Origin: Chryseobacterium oranimense
GTDB lineage: Bacteria; Bacteroidota; Bacteroidia; Flavobacteriales; Weeksellaceae
Reading direction: 5' to 3'
NCBI RefSeq assembly: GCF_025244725.1
Contig: NZ_CP104203.1
Coordinates: 620,001-684,000, forward strand
Length of the DNA stretch: 64,000 nucleotides
Numbering within the stretch: the first letter of the stretch is position 1; each line of letters opens with the position of its first letter. A program made the position numbers and the translations under genes. A model generated the notes under the pieces. That model ran no database searches and was not told the origin of the DNA. It was given only the letters and a program-made list of their open reading frames with translations. Shown in pieces: positions 8,315 through 17,700 of this stretch.

Positions 8315-9004
8315 ATGAAAAAATTAATCTTAACATTCGCAACAGTAGCATTATCAGTAACAGCATTCGCTCAGAAACCTGGAAAATTAATGTTGGACCC
8401 AACTAATCATGCTTTGGTTTTAATTGACCACGAAGGGCAGATGGCATTCGCCACAAAAAGCATCAGCACGGAAGAGTTGAGAAACAATGTAGCCTTGATT
8501 TCCGGAGGTTCAAAAATTTTCAATATTCCGACAGTGGTAACGACAGTTGCAGAAAAATCTTTCGCAGGACCTGTTTTCCCTGAAATTTCTGAAGTGTATC
8601 CTGAAGCAACAAGCGGATATGTAGACAGAACCACAATGAACACCTGGGAAGACCTGAACGCTCACAAAGCCATCACAGGGAAAAACAAAAAGAAACTGGT
8701 TATTGCAGGGCTGTGGACAAGTGTTTGTGTCGTAGGACCGGCTTTATCTGCGATCGATGAAGGGTATGAAGTGTATGTTATCACAGATGCTTCAGGTGAT
8801 ATTTCAAAAGAAGCTCATGACCAGGCAGTTACAAGAATGGTTCAGGCTGGGGTACATCCTATTACCTCTGTTCAGTATGTTCTTGAATTACAGAGAGACT
8901 GGTCCAGAAAAGAAACCTACAAGCCTGTTAACGATTTAATGAAAAAATATGGTGGCGCTTACGGATTGGGAATCCAGTACGCTCAGGATATGCTTAAGCA
9001 TTAA
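8315..9004 (+). CDS. exported cysteine hydrolase, isochorismatase family
   Basis: 229 residues with Sec signal MKKLILTFATVALSVTAFAQ. The mature protein has the isochorismatase-like (YcaC-type) fold: ALVLIDHEGQMAF carries the first catalytic Asp, KKKLVIAGLWTSVCVVGPAL carries the nucleophilic Cys, and the segment EVYVITDASGD follows. Such enzymes hydrolyse amides or thio-linked substrates; the substrate here is unknown. Export to the periplasm is unusual for the family. It is first of a likely operon with an exported amidohydrolase (67-nt gap), DoxX and a porin, under Crp-type control. Confidence 0.88.
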   Translation: MKKLILTFATVALSVTAFAQKPGKLMLDPTNHALVLIDHEGQMAFATKSISTEELRNNVALISGGSKIFNIPTVVTTVAEKSFAGPVFPEISEVYPEATSGYVDRTTMNTWEDLNAHKAITGKNKKKLVIAGLWTSVCVVGPALSAIDEGYEVYVITDASGDISKEAHDQAVTRMVQAGVHPITSVQYVLELQRDWSRKETYKPVNDLMKKYGGAYGLGIQYAQDMLKH

Positions 9005-9071
9005 TCGATTTTCAACAATGGCAGGTTGAAAAAACAGCCTGCCTTTTCTTCAAACCCTTAAAAAGTAAATT

Positions 9072-10844
9072 ATGAAACCACTACATAAAATTCTATTCTC
9101 ATTCATCTTAGGTGCAGGATTGCTCAATGCCCAGAAAGCCGATTTAATTGTCACCAACGGGAAAATCACAACAATGGATGATAAAAATCCGGAAACTCAG
9201 GCAATTGCCATCAAAGACCATAAAATTCTCCTGACAGGAACGAATGCCCAAATCTTAAAATTAAAAGGCGGCAATACAAAAGTCATTGATGCTAAAGGCA
9301 ACAGAGTGATTCCAGGATTATTTGACAGCCATTTGCACGTTATCCGCGGCGGAAGATTTTACAATACCGAGCTTCGCTGGGACGGCGTGAAAACTTTGAA
9401 AAGAGCTTTGGAAATGCTGAAAGACCAGGCTCAGAGAACACCGAAAGGTCAATGGGTAAGAGTAATTGGTGGCTGGAACGAATATCAGTTTGAAGAAAAA
9501 AGATTGCCGACTTTGGCAGAAATCAACGAAGCGACAGGCGATGTTCCGGTTTTCGTAATGTATCTCTACGGAAAAGCATGGCTGAATAAAGCAGGTTTGA
9601 AAGAGTTAAAAATCAACGGTGATACGCCAAATCCAGCACAGGGTTTAATTGAGAAAGACAGCAACGGCGACCCGACAGGTTTATTGGTTGCAGAACCGAA
9701 TGCCTTTATCCTGTATTCAACTTTGGCAAAACTACCTGAGCTGACAGAAGCTGAGAAAGAAAATTCCACACTGCAGTATATGACCGAATTAAACCGTCTT
9801 GGCGTGACTGCTGTAATGGATGCAGGTGGCGGTTTTCAGAATTTCCCTGACGATTACGGAACAACGGATGCATTGAACAAACAGGGGAAAATTACGGTTC
9901 GATTACCTTATTATTTGTTTGCCCAAAAGAAAGGATCAGAATTATCAGATTATACGAAATGGACAGGAATGGTAGAGATCGATGACCACGGCCATAACGG
10001 CCATAATGAAATCGATTATCACGTAAATGGAGGAGGGGAAAACTTAGTTTCAGACGGTGCCGATTTTGAAAATTTCCTTTTTCCAAGACCCGAGCTGCCT
10101 GCAACAATGGAGAAAAATATGAAAGAAGTAGTAAGCCTTCTGGTTAAAAAAAGATGGCCGTTCAGAATTCACGCTACCTACAATGAAAGCATCACAAGAT
10201 TCCTGAATGTCATTGAAGAAGTGAATAAAGAAATACCATTAAACGGATTGGTTTGGTTTATTGACCATGCAGAAACAGTTTCAGAAGATAACATGAAACG
10301 CATCAAAGCTTTAGGCGGCGGAATTGCGGTGCAGCACAGAATGGCGTATCAGGGCGAAAGTTTCATCCACCGCTACGGGAAAAAAGCAGCACTTGCTTCT
10401 CCACCGGTAAAGAAAATGCTTGAGATGGGAATTCCTGTAGGATTGGGAACAGACGGAACAAGAGTCGCAAGTTATAATCCCTGGGTTGCCTTATACTGGA
10501 TTACTACAGGAAAAACATTGGGCGGAACCCAGGTAATGGCAAAAGAAAATGCTTTAGACAGAAAAACAGCTTTATCACTTTCCACTTTCGGAGGATACGA
10601 ACTGATAAAAGACTTTGAAAAAGGAAAAATCAAAAAAGGATATTTTGCAGACCTTACGATTTTAGACAGAGATTATTTCAGTGTGAATGAGGAAGAGATC
10701 AAAGACATTACCTCAAAGCTAACCATCGTTGACGGAAAAGTAGTGTATGGGGACGAAACTTATAAAAATGTTGCTCCGGCTTCACTTCCTGTAATCCCGG
10801 AATGGTCTCCGGTAAAATATTACGGAGGATACCAAACGAAATAA
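9072..10844 (+). CDS. exported amidohydrolase (YtcJ-like, amidohydrolase_3)
   Basis: 590 residues with Sec signal MKPLHKILFSFILGAGLLNAQ. It is a TIM-barrel metal-dependent amidohydrolase: the N-terminal beta-sandwich strand ADLIVTNGKITTMDD, then GLFDSHLHVIRGG with the metal-binding HxH, later FRIHATYNES and FIDHAETV with further His ligands, GLGTDGTRV with the catalytic Asp, and the C-terminal ADLTILDRDYF typical of the superfamily. The substrate is unknown; exported members act on amides or carbamates. It follows the hydrolase gene with a 67-nt gap and no visible promoter, so co-transcription is likely. Confidence 0.9.
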   Translation: MKPLHKILFSFILGAGLLNAQKADLIVTNGKITTMDDKNPETQAIAIKDHKILLTGTNAQILKLKGGNTKVIDAKGNRVIPGLFDSHLHVIRGGRFYNTELRWDGVKTLKRALEMLKDQAQRTPKGQWVRVIGGWNEYQFEEKRLPTLAEINEATGDVPVFVMYLYGKAWLNKAGLKELKINGDTPNPAQGLIEKDSNGDPTGLLVAEPNAFILYSTLAKLPELTEAEKENSTLQYMTELNRLGVTAVMDAGGGFQNFPDDYGTTDALNKQGKITVRLPYYLFAQKKGSELSDYTKWTGMVEIDDHGHNGHNEIDYHVNGGGENLVSDGADFENFLFPRPELPATMEKNMKEVVSLLVKKRWPFRIHATYNESITRFLNVIEEVNKEIPLNGLVWFIDHAETVSEDNMKRIKALGGGIAVQHRMAYQGESFIHRYGKKAALASPPVKKMLEMGIPVGLGTDGTRVASYNPWVALYWITTGKTLGGTQVMAKENALDRKTALSLSTFGGYELIKDFEKGKIKKGYFADLTILDRDYFSVNEEEIKDITSKLTIVDGKVVYGDETYKNVAPASLPVIPEWSPVKYYGGYQTK

Positions 10845-10869
10845 CGACAACTAAAAACTACTTCGCACA

Positions 10870-10929
10870 AAAATTCCCCTCCTTTGGAGGGGTGGCGAAA
10901 ATTCAAAGAATTTTTGACGGGGTGGTTTA
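10870..10929. repeat. dispersed 60-bp hairpin repeat, copy 2
   Basis: Nearly identical to 2384-2443, keeping the CCCCTCC/GGAGGGG and AAAATTC/GAATTTT inverted repeats but lacking the right arm of the third hairpin, so it does not form the strong terminator. It lies between the amidohydrolase and DoxX genes. Confidence 0.85.
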
Positions 10930-10976
10930 AAAGAATACACTATCAAATATCATCCAATCATTTCAAACCTACAACT

Positions 10977-11402
10977 ATGAAAAAGCTCATCCATACCATC
11001 ACCAATACAAGCCTTGAGGGAAGATTAATTCACATTGCTTTATTTGTATTCAGAATTTTATTGTCAATAGAATTAATCACAGCACACGGATTGAAAAAAC
11101 TAGGCGTGGGCGTTGCAGAACCTGAAAAAGTTCCTAATCCTCTGCATCTTCCGGAAGCATTCAATAGTCTCTTTGCAGATGCGTCCAATCTGGTGTTTCC
11201 TGTATTTGTTATCTTCGGATTCTTTACCAGAATTGCAGTTCTTCCGATTTTGGCGGTGACGCTCACAGGTTATTTTATTCTTCACTGGAATGATGCTTTG
11301 CTGATAAAAGACACTCCTTTTATGTACAGCCTGTGTTATTTGTTTCTGCTTTTTGTAGGTCCCGGAAAATATTCAGTCGATAATTATTTAAGAAAGATTT
11401 AA
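10977..11402 (+). CDS. DoxX family membrane protein
   Basis: 141 residues from the ATG at 10977. A longer in-frame start at 10884 would translate through the dispersed repeat and is rejected. Four hydrophobic helices are predicted, with the family pattern FVFRILLSIELITAHGLKKL near the N-terminus. DoxX proteins are small inner-membrane proteins linked to thiosulfate/quinone oxidation or redox stress in some bacteria; the role here is unknown. It ends 1 nt before the porin start, indicating tight coupling. Confidence 0.85.
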   Translation: MKKLIHTITNTSLEGRLIHIALFVFRILLSIELITAHGLKKLGVGVAEPEKVPNPLHLPEAFNSLFADASNLVFPVFVIFGFFTRIAVLPILAVTLTGYFILHWNDALLIKDTPFMYSLCYLFLLFVGPGKYSVDNYLRKI

Positions 11403-11403
11403 A

Positions 11404-12774
11404 ATGAAGAAGTTCATTGCAATATTGTTAATCGTGCAGATTTTACTGCCTGTCTGTACTTCCGCACAATTTAAGCTGATGAGGTTTGATGAAAATTATG
11501 TGGCGTATCAGGATTCTGCAAAAACGTTTTATAACTCATTAAAATATATTCAGCTTTCCGAAAATGATGACGATAAATATTTATCCTTAGGCGGAGAAGC
11601 AAGAGCAGAATTCGTAGAATTCAACAATGAAGACTGGGGAAGACTGGGAATAGGAAGCAACCCGTTTTTTATTCAGAGATATACGGTTCATGCAGATTGG
11701 CATTTAGGCTCACGGGTGAGGGTTTTCGGACAGTTGAGAAGTGCATGGGAAAACGGAAGAAAGAACGGGCCAAGACCTATTGATGAAGATCATTTAAATG
11801 TTCAGAACCTTTTTATAGACGTAGATGCGGTTAAAAATGAAAAAGAAAAACTAACTGTTCGCGCAGGAAGACAGGAACTGGACTACGGAAGCGGAAGGTT
11901 GATTTCTGTACGGGAAGGTCCGAACCTGAGGCTGTACTTTGATGGATTAAAGCTGATGTATCAGAAAGGAAACTTCAAATCAGATGCTTTTATGATGATG
12001 GCAAGTGAAATCAATACCGGAGCTTTTGATAATAAACTTTCAAAATCCATTAACCTTTGGGGAAGTTACAATACCCTGATTCTTCCGAAAAGTGGAAATT
12101 TAGAATTCTATTACCTTGGAATTCACCGGAAAGAGTCACGTTTTGAAGCCGGAACCGGAGATGAAACAAGGCATACATTAGGAGGAAGATTCTGGAAATA
12201 CGGCGGCGGTTTTATTTACAACTTTGAAGCTGCTTATCAGTTCGGAAACTTCAATAATGGAACGATCAGCGCGTGGACGACTTCTGCAGATATTGGTTAT
12301 CTGTTTGAAAATGTAAAAGGAAAACCTACGATCAATCTTCGCAACGATTATATTTCCGGAGACAGAAACAAAGGTGACGGGAAACTGGGAACTTTCAATC
12401 CGCTCTATCCGAAAGGAGGCTATTTCGGATTCAATCCGCAAATTGGACCTGTGAACCTGATTGATATCCATCCTTATGCAACGGTAGATTTGAGCAGCAA
12501 AATAACGGTTCAGGCAGATGTGGTTTTCAACTGGAGATATTCTACCCAGGACGGCGTTTACAGGCCAAGCGGTTCTCTGAATCTGGCTTCAATGAATTCC
12601 AAAAAGAGATACATAGGAACTGCTTTTTTAGGAAGCTTTAATTATAAGATCAATAAATTTTTCACCTTCAATACCGGAATTCAGTATTTCAAAACCGGTG
12701 AATTCGTAGATGATATTATTGAAAATGACAAGGACGGATTATTCGTCAATTCAAGAATCGTTTTTAAATTTTAG
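11404..12774 (+). CDS. alginate-export-type outer membrane porin
   Basis: 456 residues with signal peptide MKKFIAILLIVQILLPVCTSAQ. The rest is beta-rich with alternating aromatic strands and ends in Phe (SRIVFKF), as expected for an outer membrane barrel. The segment LTVRAGRQELDYGSGRLISV is typical of the alginate export (AlgE-like) domain, a family that in Bacteroidota often serves as a porin for small substrates rather than alginate. As last gene of the hydrolase-amidohydrolase-DoxX operon it probably admits the operon's substrate, which is inference. Confidence 0.85.
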   Translation: MKKFIAILLIVQILLPVCTSAQFKLMRFDENYVAYQDSAKTFYNSLKYIQLSENDDDKYLSLGGEARAEFVEFNNEDWGRLGIGSNPFFIQRYTVHADWHLGSRVRVFGQLRSAWENGRKNGPRPIDEDHLNVQNLFIDVDAVKNEKEKLTVRAGRQELDYGSGRLISVREGPNLRLYFDGLKLMYQKGNFKSDAFMMMASEINTGAFDNKLSKSINLWGSYNTLILPKSGNLEFYYLGIHRKESRFEAGTGDETRHTLGGRFWKYGGGFIYNFEAAYQFGNFNNGTISAWTTSADIGYLFENVKGKPTINLRNDYISGDRNKGDGKLGTFNPLYPKGGYFGFNPQIGPVNLIDIHPYATVDLSSKITVQADVVFNWRYSTQDGVYRPSGSLNLASMNSKKRYIGTAFLGSFNYKINKFFTFNTGIQYFKTGEFVDDIIENDKDGLFVNSRIVFKF

Positions 12775-12838
12775 ATGAAGAATAGATAAAATTCATTTTT
12801 AATTATCCCACATCAATGCTGAAATTTATTTCTAAACC

Positions 12839-12846
12839 TACCTTTG
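12839..12846 (+). promoter_or_regulatory. -7 box TACCTTTG upstream of M17-like gene
   Basis: A perfect match to TAnnTTTG, 58 nt before the ATG at 12905. No AACTAGTT operator is present, so this gene seems outside the Crp-type set. Confidence 0.5.
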
Positions 12847-12904
12847 ATATACAGTAAAACAACAATTAACAATTAGACAAAATATTAACTTAAAATCAAT
12901 CATT

Positions 12905-13651
12905 ATGAAAAATAAACTTACCAATATCCTTAGCCAATCATTACTCATTGCCGGATTAACATTTTCAACCCTGACTTTTGCTCAAACAACTACAACTACA
13001 GCCAACTCATCTGCAAAAACCACAGCCGTTGGAACATCAAAAAACTGGGGCTCAGTGGATGGAATTTCTATGATAGGTTTGGTTCGGGGGCCATCTTCTG
13101 CTGATGCCCAGCTTCAGATTGCCTGTGTGTTCGAATACACGGAAAATGATATCCACAGTGCCCAGGCTTTACCTGCAAACCTGAACGGATTGGTACACCT
13201 AGATGAAGCTCTGAAAGGTGAATTTACAAAAATCAGACAGTCGGGACAGTTTAAGGGACATTCCCTTGAAACCCTTTTAATAACACCTCCGGCAGGTTCT
13301 ATGTCAGCGAAAAAATTATTGCTGATCGGTTTGGGCAACAGAAACAACTTTACTCCAGAATTGATGACTTCAGTAGGAGAAGTGGCCGCCCGCGAAGCAA
13401 TGAGATTGGGCGTAACCAATTTTGCTTTTGCAAGCGATTTAAAAGATGCAGGGATAGATTCTCCAACAGCTTTGGTAGCGGGAAATGTAGTGAGAGGCAT
13501 TGTCAGTGCGAACCGCTCTGAAACCTATCTGAAAGAACACAACCTGTCCAAAACAAAGAAATTAGAAAAAGTATACCTGTTGGCGGGACCATCTTTCTTT
13601 GAAATTGCAGGCGGTGGAATTTCAGACGCAATTGCAGAATTAAAGAAATAA
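12905..13651 (+). CDS. exported M17 leucyl-aminopeptidase N-terminal-domain protein
   Basis: 248 residues with a signal peptide (cleavage after TLTFAQ) and a Thr/Ser-rich linker. The rest resembles the regulatory N-terminal domain of M17 peptidases: LNGLVHLDEALKGEF, LLITPPAGSMSAKKLLLIGL, then EVAAREAMRLGVTNFAF and ALVAGNVVRGIV. The C-terminal dizinc catalytic domain is absent, so peptidase activity is not expected. It is monocistronic, with its own promoter and a strong convergent terminator. A macro-domain-like binding role is possible but unproven. Confidence 0.75.
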   Translation: MKNKLTNILSQSLLIAGLTFSTLTFAQTTTTTANSSAKTTAVGTSKNWGSVDGISMIGLVRGPSSADAQLQIACVFEYTENDIHSAQALPANLNGLVHLDEALKGEFTKIRQSGQFKGHSLETLLITPPAGSMSAKKLLLIGLGNRNNFTPELMTSVGEVAAREAMRLGVTNFAFASDLKDAGIDSPTALVAGNVVRGIVSANRSETYLKEHNLSKTKKLEKVYLLAGPSFFEIAGGGISDAIAELKK

Positions 13652-13675
13652 GATTTATCGTTTAAATATTATTGG

Positions 13676-13716
13676 AAATGGCGCCACTTTTAAACAAGTG
13701 ACGCCATTTGGTTTTT
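13676..13716. terminator. terminator between convergent M17-like and phzF-like genes
   Basis: AAATGGCG/CGCCATTT stem extended past one C-A mismatch by CACTT/AAGTG, loop TTAAAC, followed by GGTTTTT on the plus strand. Confidence 0.85.
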
Positions 13717-13735
13717 CAATATGATCAAAATACCA

Positions 13736-14524
13736 TTATTCTATCCGGAAATGTCCCTCAGAATAAGTTCTGGCTTTACCTGCTACAATTACTCTTTCAT
13801 TTTTGTTTTCACAATAAAGCTGACCGCCTCTTTCGGATAGCTGGCGGGCGAAAAGCTTATCTTTTCCTAGTCTTGATGACCAGAACGGAATAAGCGAGCA
13901 GTGAGCAGAACCGGTTACAGGATCTTCAAGAATTGACGATTGCGGCGTAAAATATCTTGAAACAAAATCACTGTCAGTACCAGCTGCTGTCACAATAACT
14001 CCTCCAGGGTCAAGATTGATAAGGTCAAAAACAGATCTTTCAATTTTGATCTTTTTTATGTCTTCCTCAGACTCATATACCAGAACATAATCTCTTGATT
14101 GGAAGACTTCCTTAGGTTGTATATTGAGAGATTGGGATATGATATCCGGAAGAGTGGACGGTTCAGGCATTCTTGACGGGAAATCCATATAGTAAAATCC
14201 ATCTTTCGCTTCGACTGTTAATTCACCGCTTTTCGTCCGAAAAACAATCCTGTTGCTCTGATAGTTTAAGATGGAAATCAGGCAATGGGCAGCGGCAAGA
14301 GTAGCATGCCCGCACAAATCCATTTCTATTTCGGGGGTAAACCATCTCAGATGTATGGTGCTGCCATTATCAATAAAGAAAGCTGTTTCGGCTACGGCAT
14401 TTTCGCGGGCTATTTTTAAAAGTAGCTCATCGGGTAACCAGTTTTTTAATGGAACAACACATGCCGGGTTTCCATGGAAAATCTCTTCTGTAAAAGCATC
14501 TATTTGATATAATTCTAACTTCAT
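13736..14524 (-). CDS. PhzF family isomerase
   Basis: 262 residues from the ATG at 14524 (an in-frame TTG three codons earlier was rejected). PhzF proteins are cytosolic two-domain diaminopimelate-epimerase-fold isomerases. The family starts are clear: LELYQIDAFTEEIFHGNPAC, then ENAVAETAFF with the conserved catalytic Glu, WFTPEIEMDLCGHATLA, and the C-terminal EDPVTGSAHCSLIPFW. The physiological substrate is unknown for most family members; no phenazine genes are nearby. It is monocistronic and convergent with the M17-like gene. Confidence 0.9.
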   Translation of the reverse strand: MKLELYQIDAFTEEIFHGNPACVVPLKNWLPDELLLKIARENAVAETAFFIDNGSTIHLRWFTPEIEMDLCGHATLAAAHCLISILNYQSNRIVFRTKSGELTVEAKDGFYYMDFPSRMPEPSTLPDIISQSLNIQPKEVFQSRDYVLVYESEEDIKKIKIERSVFDLINLDPGGVIVTAAGTDSDFVSRYFTPQSSILEDPVTGSAHCSLIPFWSSRLGKDKLFARQLSERGGQLYCENKNERVIVAGKARTYSEGHFRIE

Positions 14525-14547
14525 GATTGACAAAATTTAGTCTGTTG

Positions 14548-14555
14548 CAAAGATA
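14548..14555 (-). promoter_or_regulatory. -7 box TATCTTTG for the phzF-like gene
   Basis: On the minus strand TATCTTTG matches TAnnTTTG and lies 23 nt before the ATG at 14524. Confidence 0.5.
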
Positions 14556-14795
14556 ATTTATTTCTCGGGCAGAGCTTTGGTTAATTATACTCTTACTGCT
14601 TTTAACTGGATTATTATGAAAAATCTGCATTTACTCATTATGTATATTGTGAACAATTTTTCTTATTTATATCAATATTGTTATCAATAAATGATTATTG
14701 CATCTATTAATTATGAAATAATTAAGTTTATAAAAATAATTTTTATAATTATTTTCTGACTATATTTAACATAAAACAAAGTAGTAATTAATATT

Positions 14796-17700
14796 ATGGA
14801 GAATTATCCAGTACCTGACAATGAAAAGGGAAGAATAAAAAAACTGGAACTGTTTGATCTTCTGAACCTTCCAAAGGACCCTCAATTAGATGTTTTTGCA
14901 GAAGCTGCGTGTCTGGTTGCAGATTGTCCCAGCTCGCTTATTGCCATTATGGAAAGTGAGATTCAGACGATACAGAGCTGTATTGGGATTTCTTTAGATA
15001 CCGTAGACCGGAAAAACACACTATGTCAGTATTCTATTGCAAGCGGAGATGTAGTGGTAATTAACGATACCCTGACGGACAGCAGATCATCCGGGAATTC
15101 AATAATACTGGAAAGCGGAATACGTTTCTACGCAGGTGTACCGCTTATAGATGATGAAGGCTTTGTATTGGGAACTATTTGCGTGATAGATTACAAGCCT
15201 AAAACTATTTCGGAAAACCAGATTGCCACCCTTAAAAAAATAGGTGAGGCAGTGACAAAGTTTTACCTGAACAAAAAGAAAAATATTCAGGCCGAATACT
15301 TCCAGCAGACTTTCGATATTTCCAATAATCTGATTTGTGTTATTGATAAGGAATTTATTCTCAAAGAAGTAAATCCATCCTTTGAAAAACTTTTCGGACT
15401 GCCTAAGAATCAAGCCGTTGGTAAGAGCTTTTTAACAATTCTGGGTGAGCAGAATGCTTCATTGCAGCTCAAATTAAAAAACTTTATTCAAACCGATGAA
15501 GAATTGGTATTTATTACCTCTACAAAGATTGATGATGATGCTCCTGTTCTTATAGAATGGTATCTGAAGCAGAATCAAAATCATTCCGGAATTTTTTGTT
15601 TCGGGATTAATATTACCCAGCGTATTGAAGAAAAGCTTCAGCTTGAAAGCTCTGAGCGCCGTTTCAGAAGCTTTTTTGAAAATGCGATCGGCCTGATGAG
15701 CATGCATGATATGGAAGGGAATATTCTTGAAGTAAATGAAAAAGGAAGAGAAAACCTGCAATATTCTGCAGAAGAAGTACAGGGATTGAATCTGAAAGAT
15801 CTTGTTCCTAAGCAAAACTGGCCTTTGCTTGAGCAGTATCTGCAGCGGATTAACCAAAACAAGGAAGATTTCGGGACAATGATCCTCAAATCAAAGAAAG
15901 GCGAAGAGCTGATCTGGATGTACCATAATCTTGTAGAAACCGATAAAGACGGAAACCCGTATGTAGTAAGCACAGCCCTGAATGTTACCGAAAGAATAAC
16001 CCTGGAAAGAGATCTGGTATATGCCAAGAAAATGCTCGAGCAGACAAGTTCGGTTGCCCAGGTGGGAGGCTGGGAAGTTAATCTTAAGAATAATGCTGTA
16101 TTCTGGTCAAAGACGACAAAAGAGATTCATAAAATAGATTATGATTTTCAGCCGGATCTTGAAAATGCAATTGGTTTTTACAAAGATGAAGACAGACAGA
16201 AAATCGATTTCCTTTTCAAAAGGGCTGTTTCGGAAGGCATTCCTTACGATGAAGAGGTTCAGCTTGTCCGCAATGATGGGGTTACGATCTGGGTGAGGGT
16301 AAAAGGAATTCCGGAGTTTGAAAACGGAGTGTGCAACAGGGTTTTCGGGATCATTCAGGATATTGATGCCTTTAAAAATATTTATCTGGAGCTTGCGAAC
16401 AAAGAAGCAATGATGCAGTCTTTCGTAACCTATGTGCCCGTTCCTGTAGCGATGTTTGATAAAGAGCTTAATTATCTTTCGGTGAGCACCAGCTGGAAAG
16501 AAGAATTCAATATGAATAATATGGAGCTTACGGGAGAGAATATCTTTACCATTTCTCCTGATGTTCCCGAAGAGAGAAAAGCCATTTACAAAAATGCTTT
16601 ACAGGGCACGGTCTATAAAAATGAAGATTTTGCCATTGAAGTTTTACACAAAGAAGGAATCCAGCATTACAACGTGGAAGTAGGGCCGTGGTATCTTTCT
16701 GATGGTGTGATAGGCGGTGTCATAGTCTCTGTTCAGAATATTACCAGTGCTGTTAAAATTAATGAAGAGCTTAAAAATGCAAAAAAAATGGCAGATATTG
16801 CGAGTAAGGCCAAATCAGAATTTCTTGCCAATATGAGCCACGAAATCCGTACACCTTTGAATGGAGTTATAGGATTTTCAGACCTGCTTTTAAAAACTCC
16901 ACTCAATGAAATACAAACTCAGTATCTTAATTATATTAACGAATCCGGGGAAAATCTGCTTGCTATAATTAATGACATTCTGGATTTTTCCAAGATAGAG
17001 TCCGGTAAAATGGAGCTTCTTATTGAAAAATCCAATGTTTATGATCTTGTCAGCCAGGTGGTTAATGTAATTCTTTATCAGTCGCAGAAAAAAAATATTG
17101 AGCTGCTGCTTAATATCGAGCAGGGACTTCCGAAAACCCTTTGGGTAGATGAAACCCGGCTGAAGCAGATTCTTATCAATCTTTTAGGGAATGCAGTGAA
17201 ATTCACGCAGCGGGGTGAGATTGAACTTAAAGTAGAAAAACTGAATATCAACGACAAAAATATATCACTAAGATTTTCTGTAAGAGATACCGGAATAGGT
17301 ATTCCGCTTGAAAAGCAGCAGCATATTTTTGATGCTTTTACACAGGAAAACAGTTCCATCAGCAAACGTTACGGTGGAACAGGGCTGGGACTTACAATAT
17401 CGAATAATATTTTGGGTTACATGGGAAGCCACCTTTCCCTGAACAGTGCACTGGGGAAAGGGTCTGTATTTTTCTTTGATATTGAGGTGCCTTATGAAAT
17501 ATCCGAAACCAGTGAAGATGAAGAACTGAAAATAGAAAAAGTTCTTATTGTAGATGATAATGAGGCCAACAGGATGATTCTTCAGCACATGCTGGCATAT
17601 AAAAAGGTTGAATCAAAACTGGCAGCCAACGGAATGGAAGCCTTACAGATTTTACTAGCGGGAGAACGTTTTGATGTTATTTTAATGGATTATCATATGC

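Noticed and set aside
10884..10976. Upstream start for the DoxX protein
   Set aside because: It would translate the dispersed 60-bp repeat; the family homology begins at the ATG at 10977.
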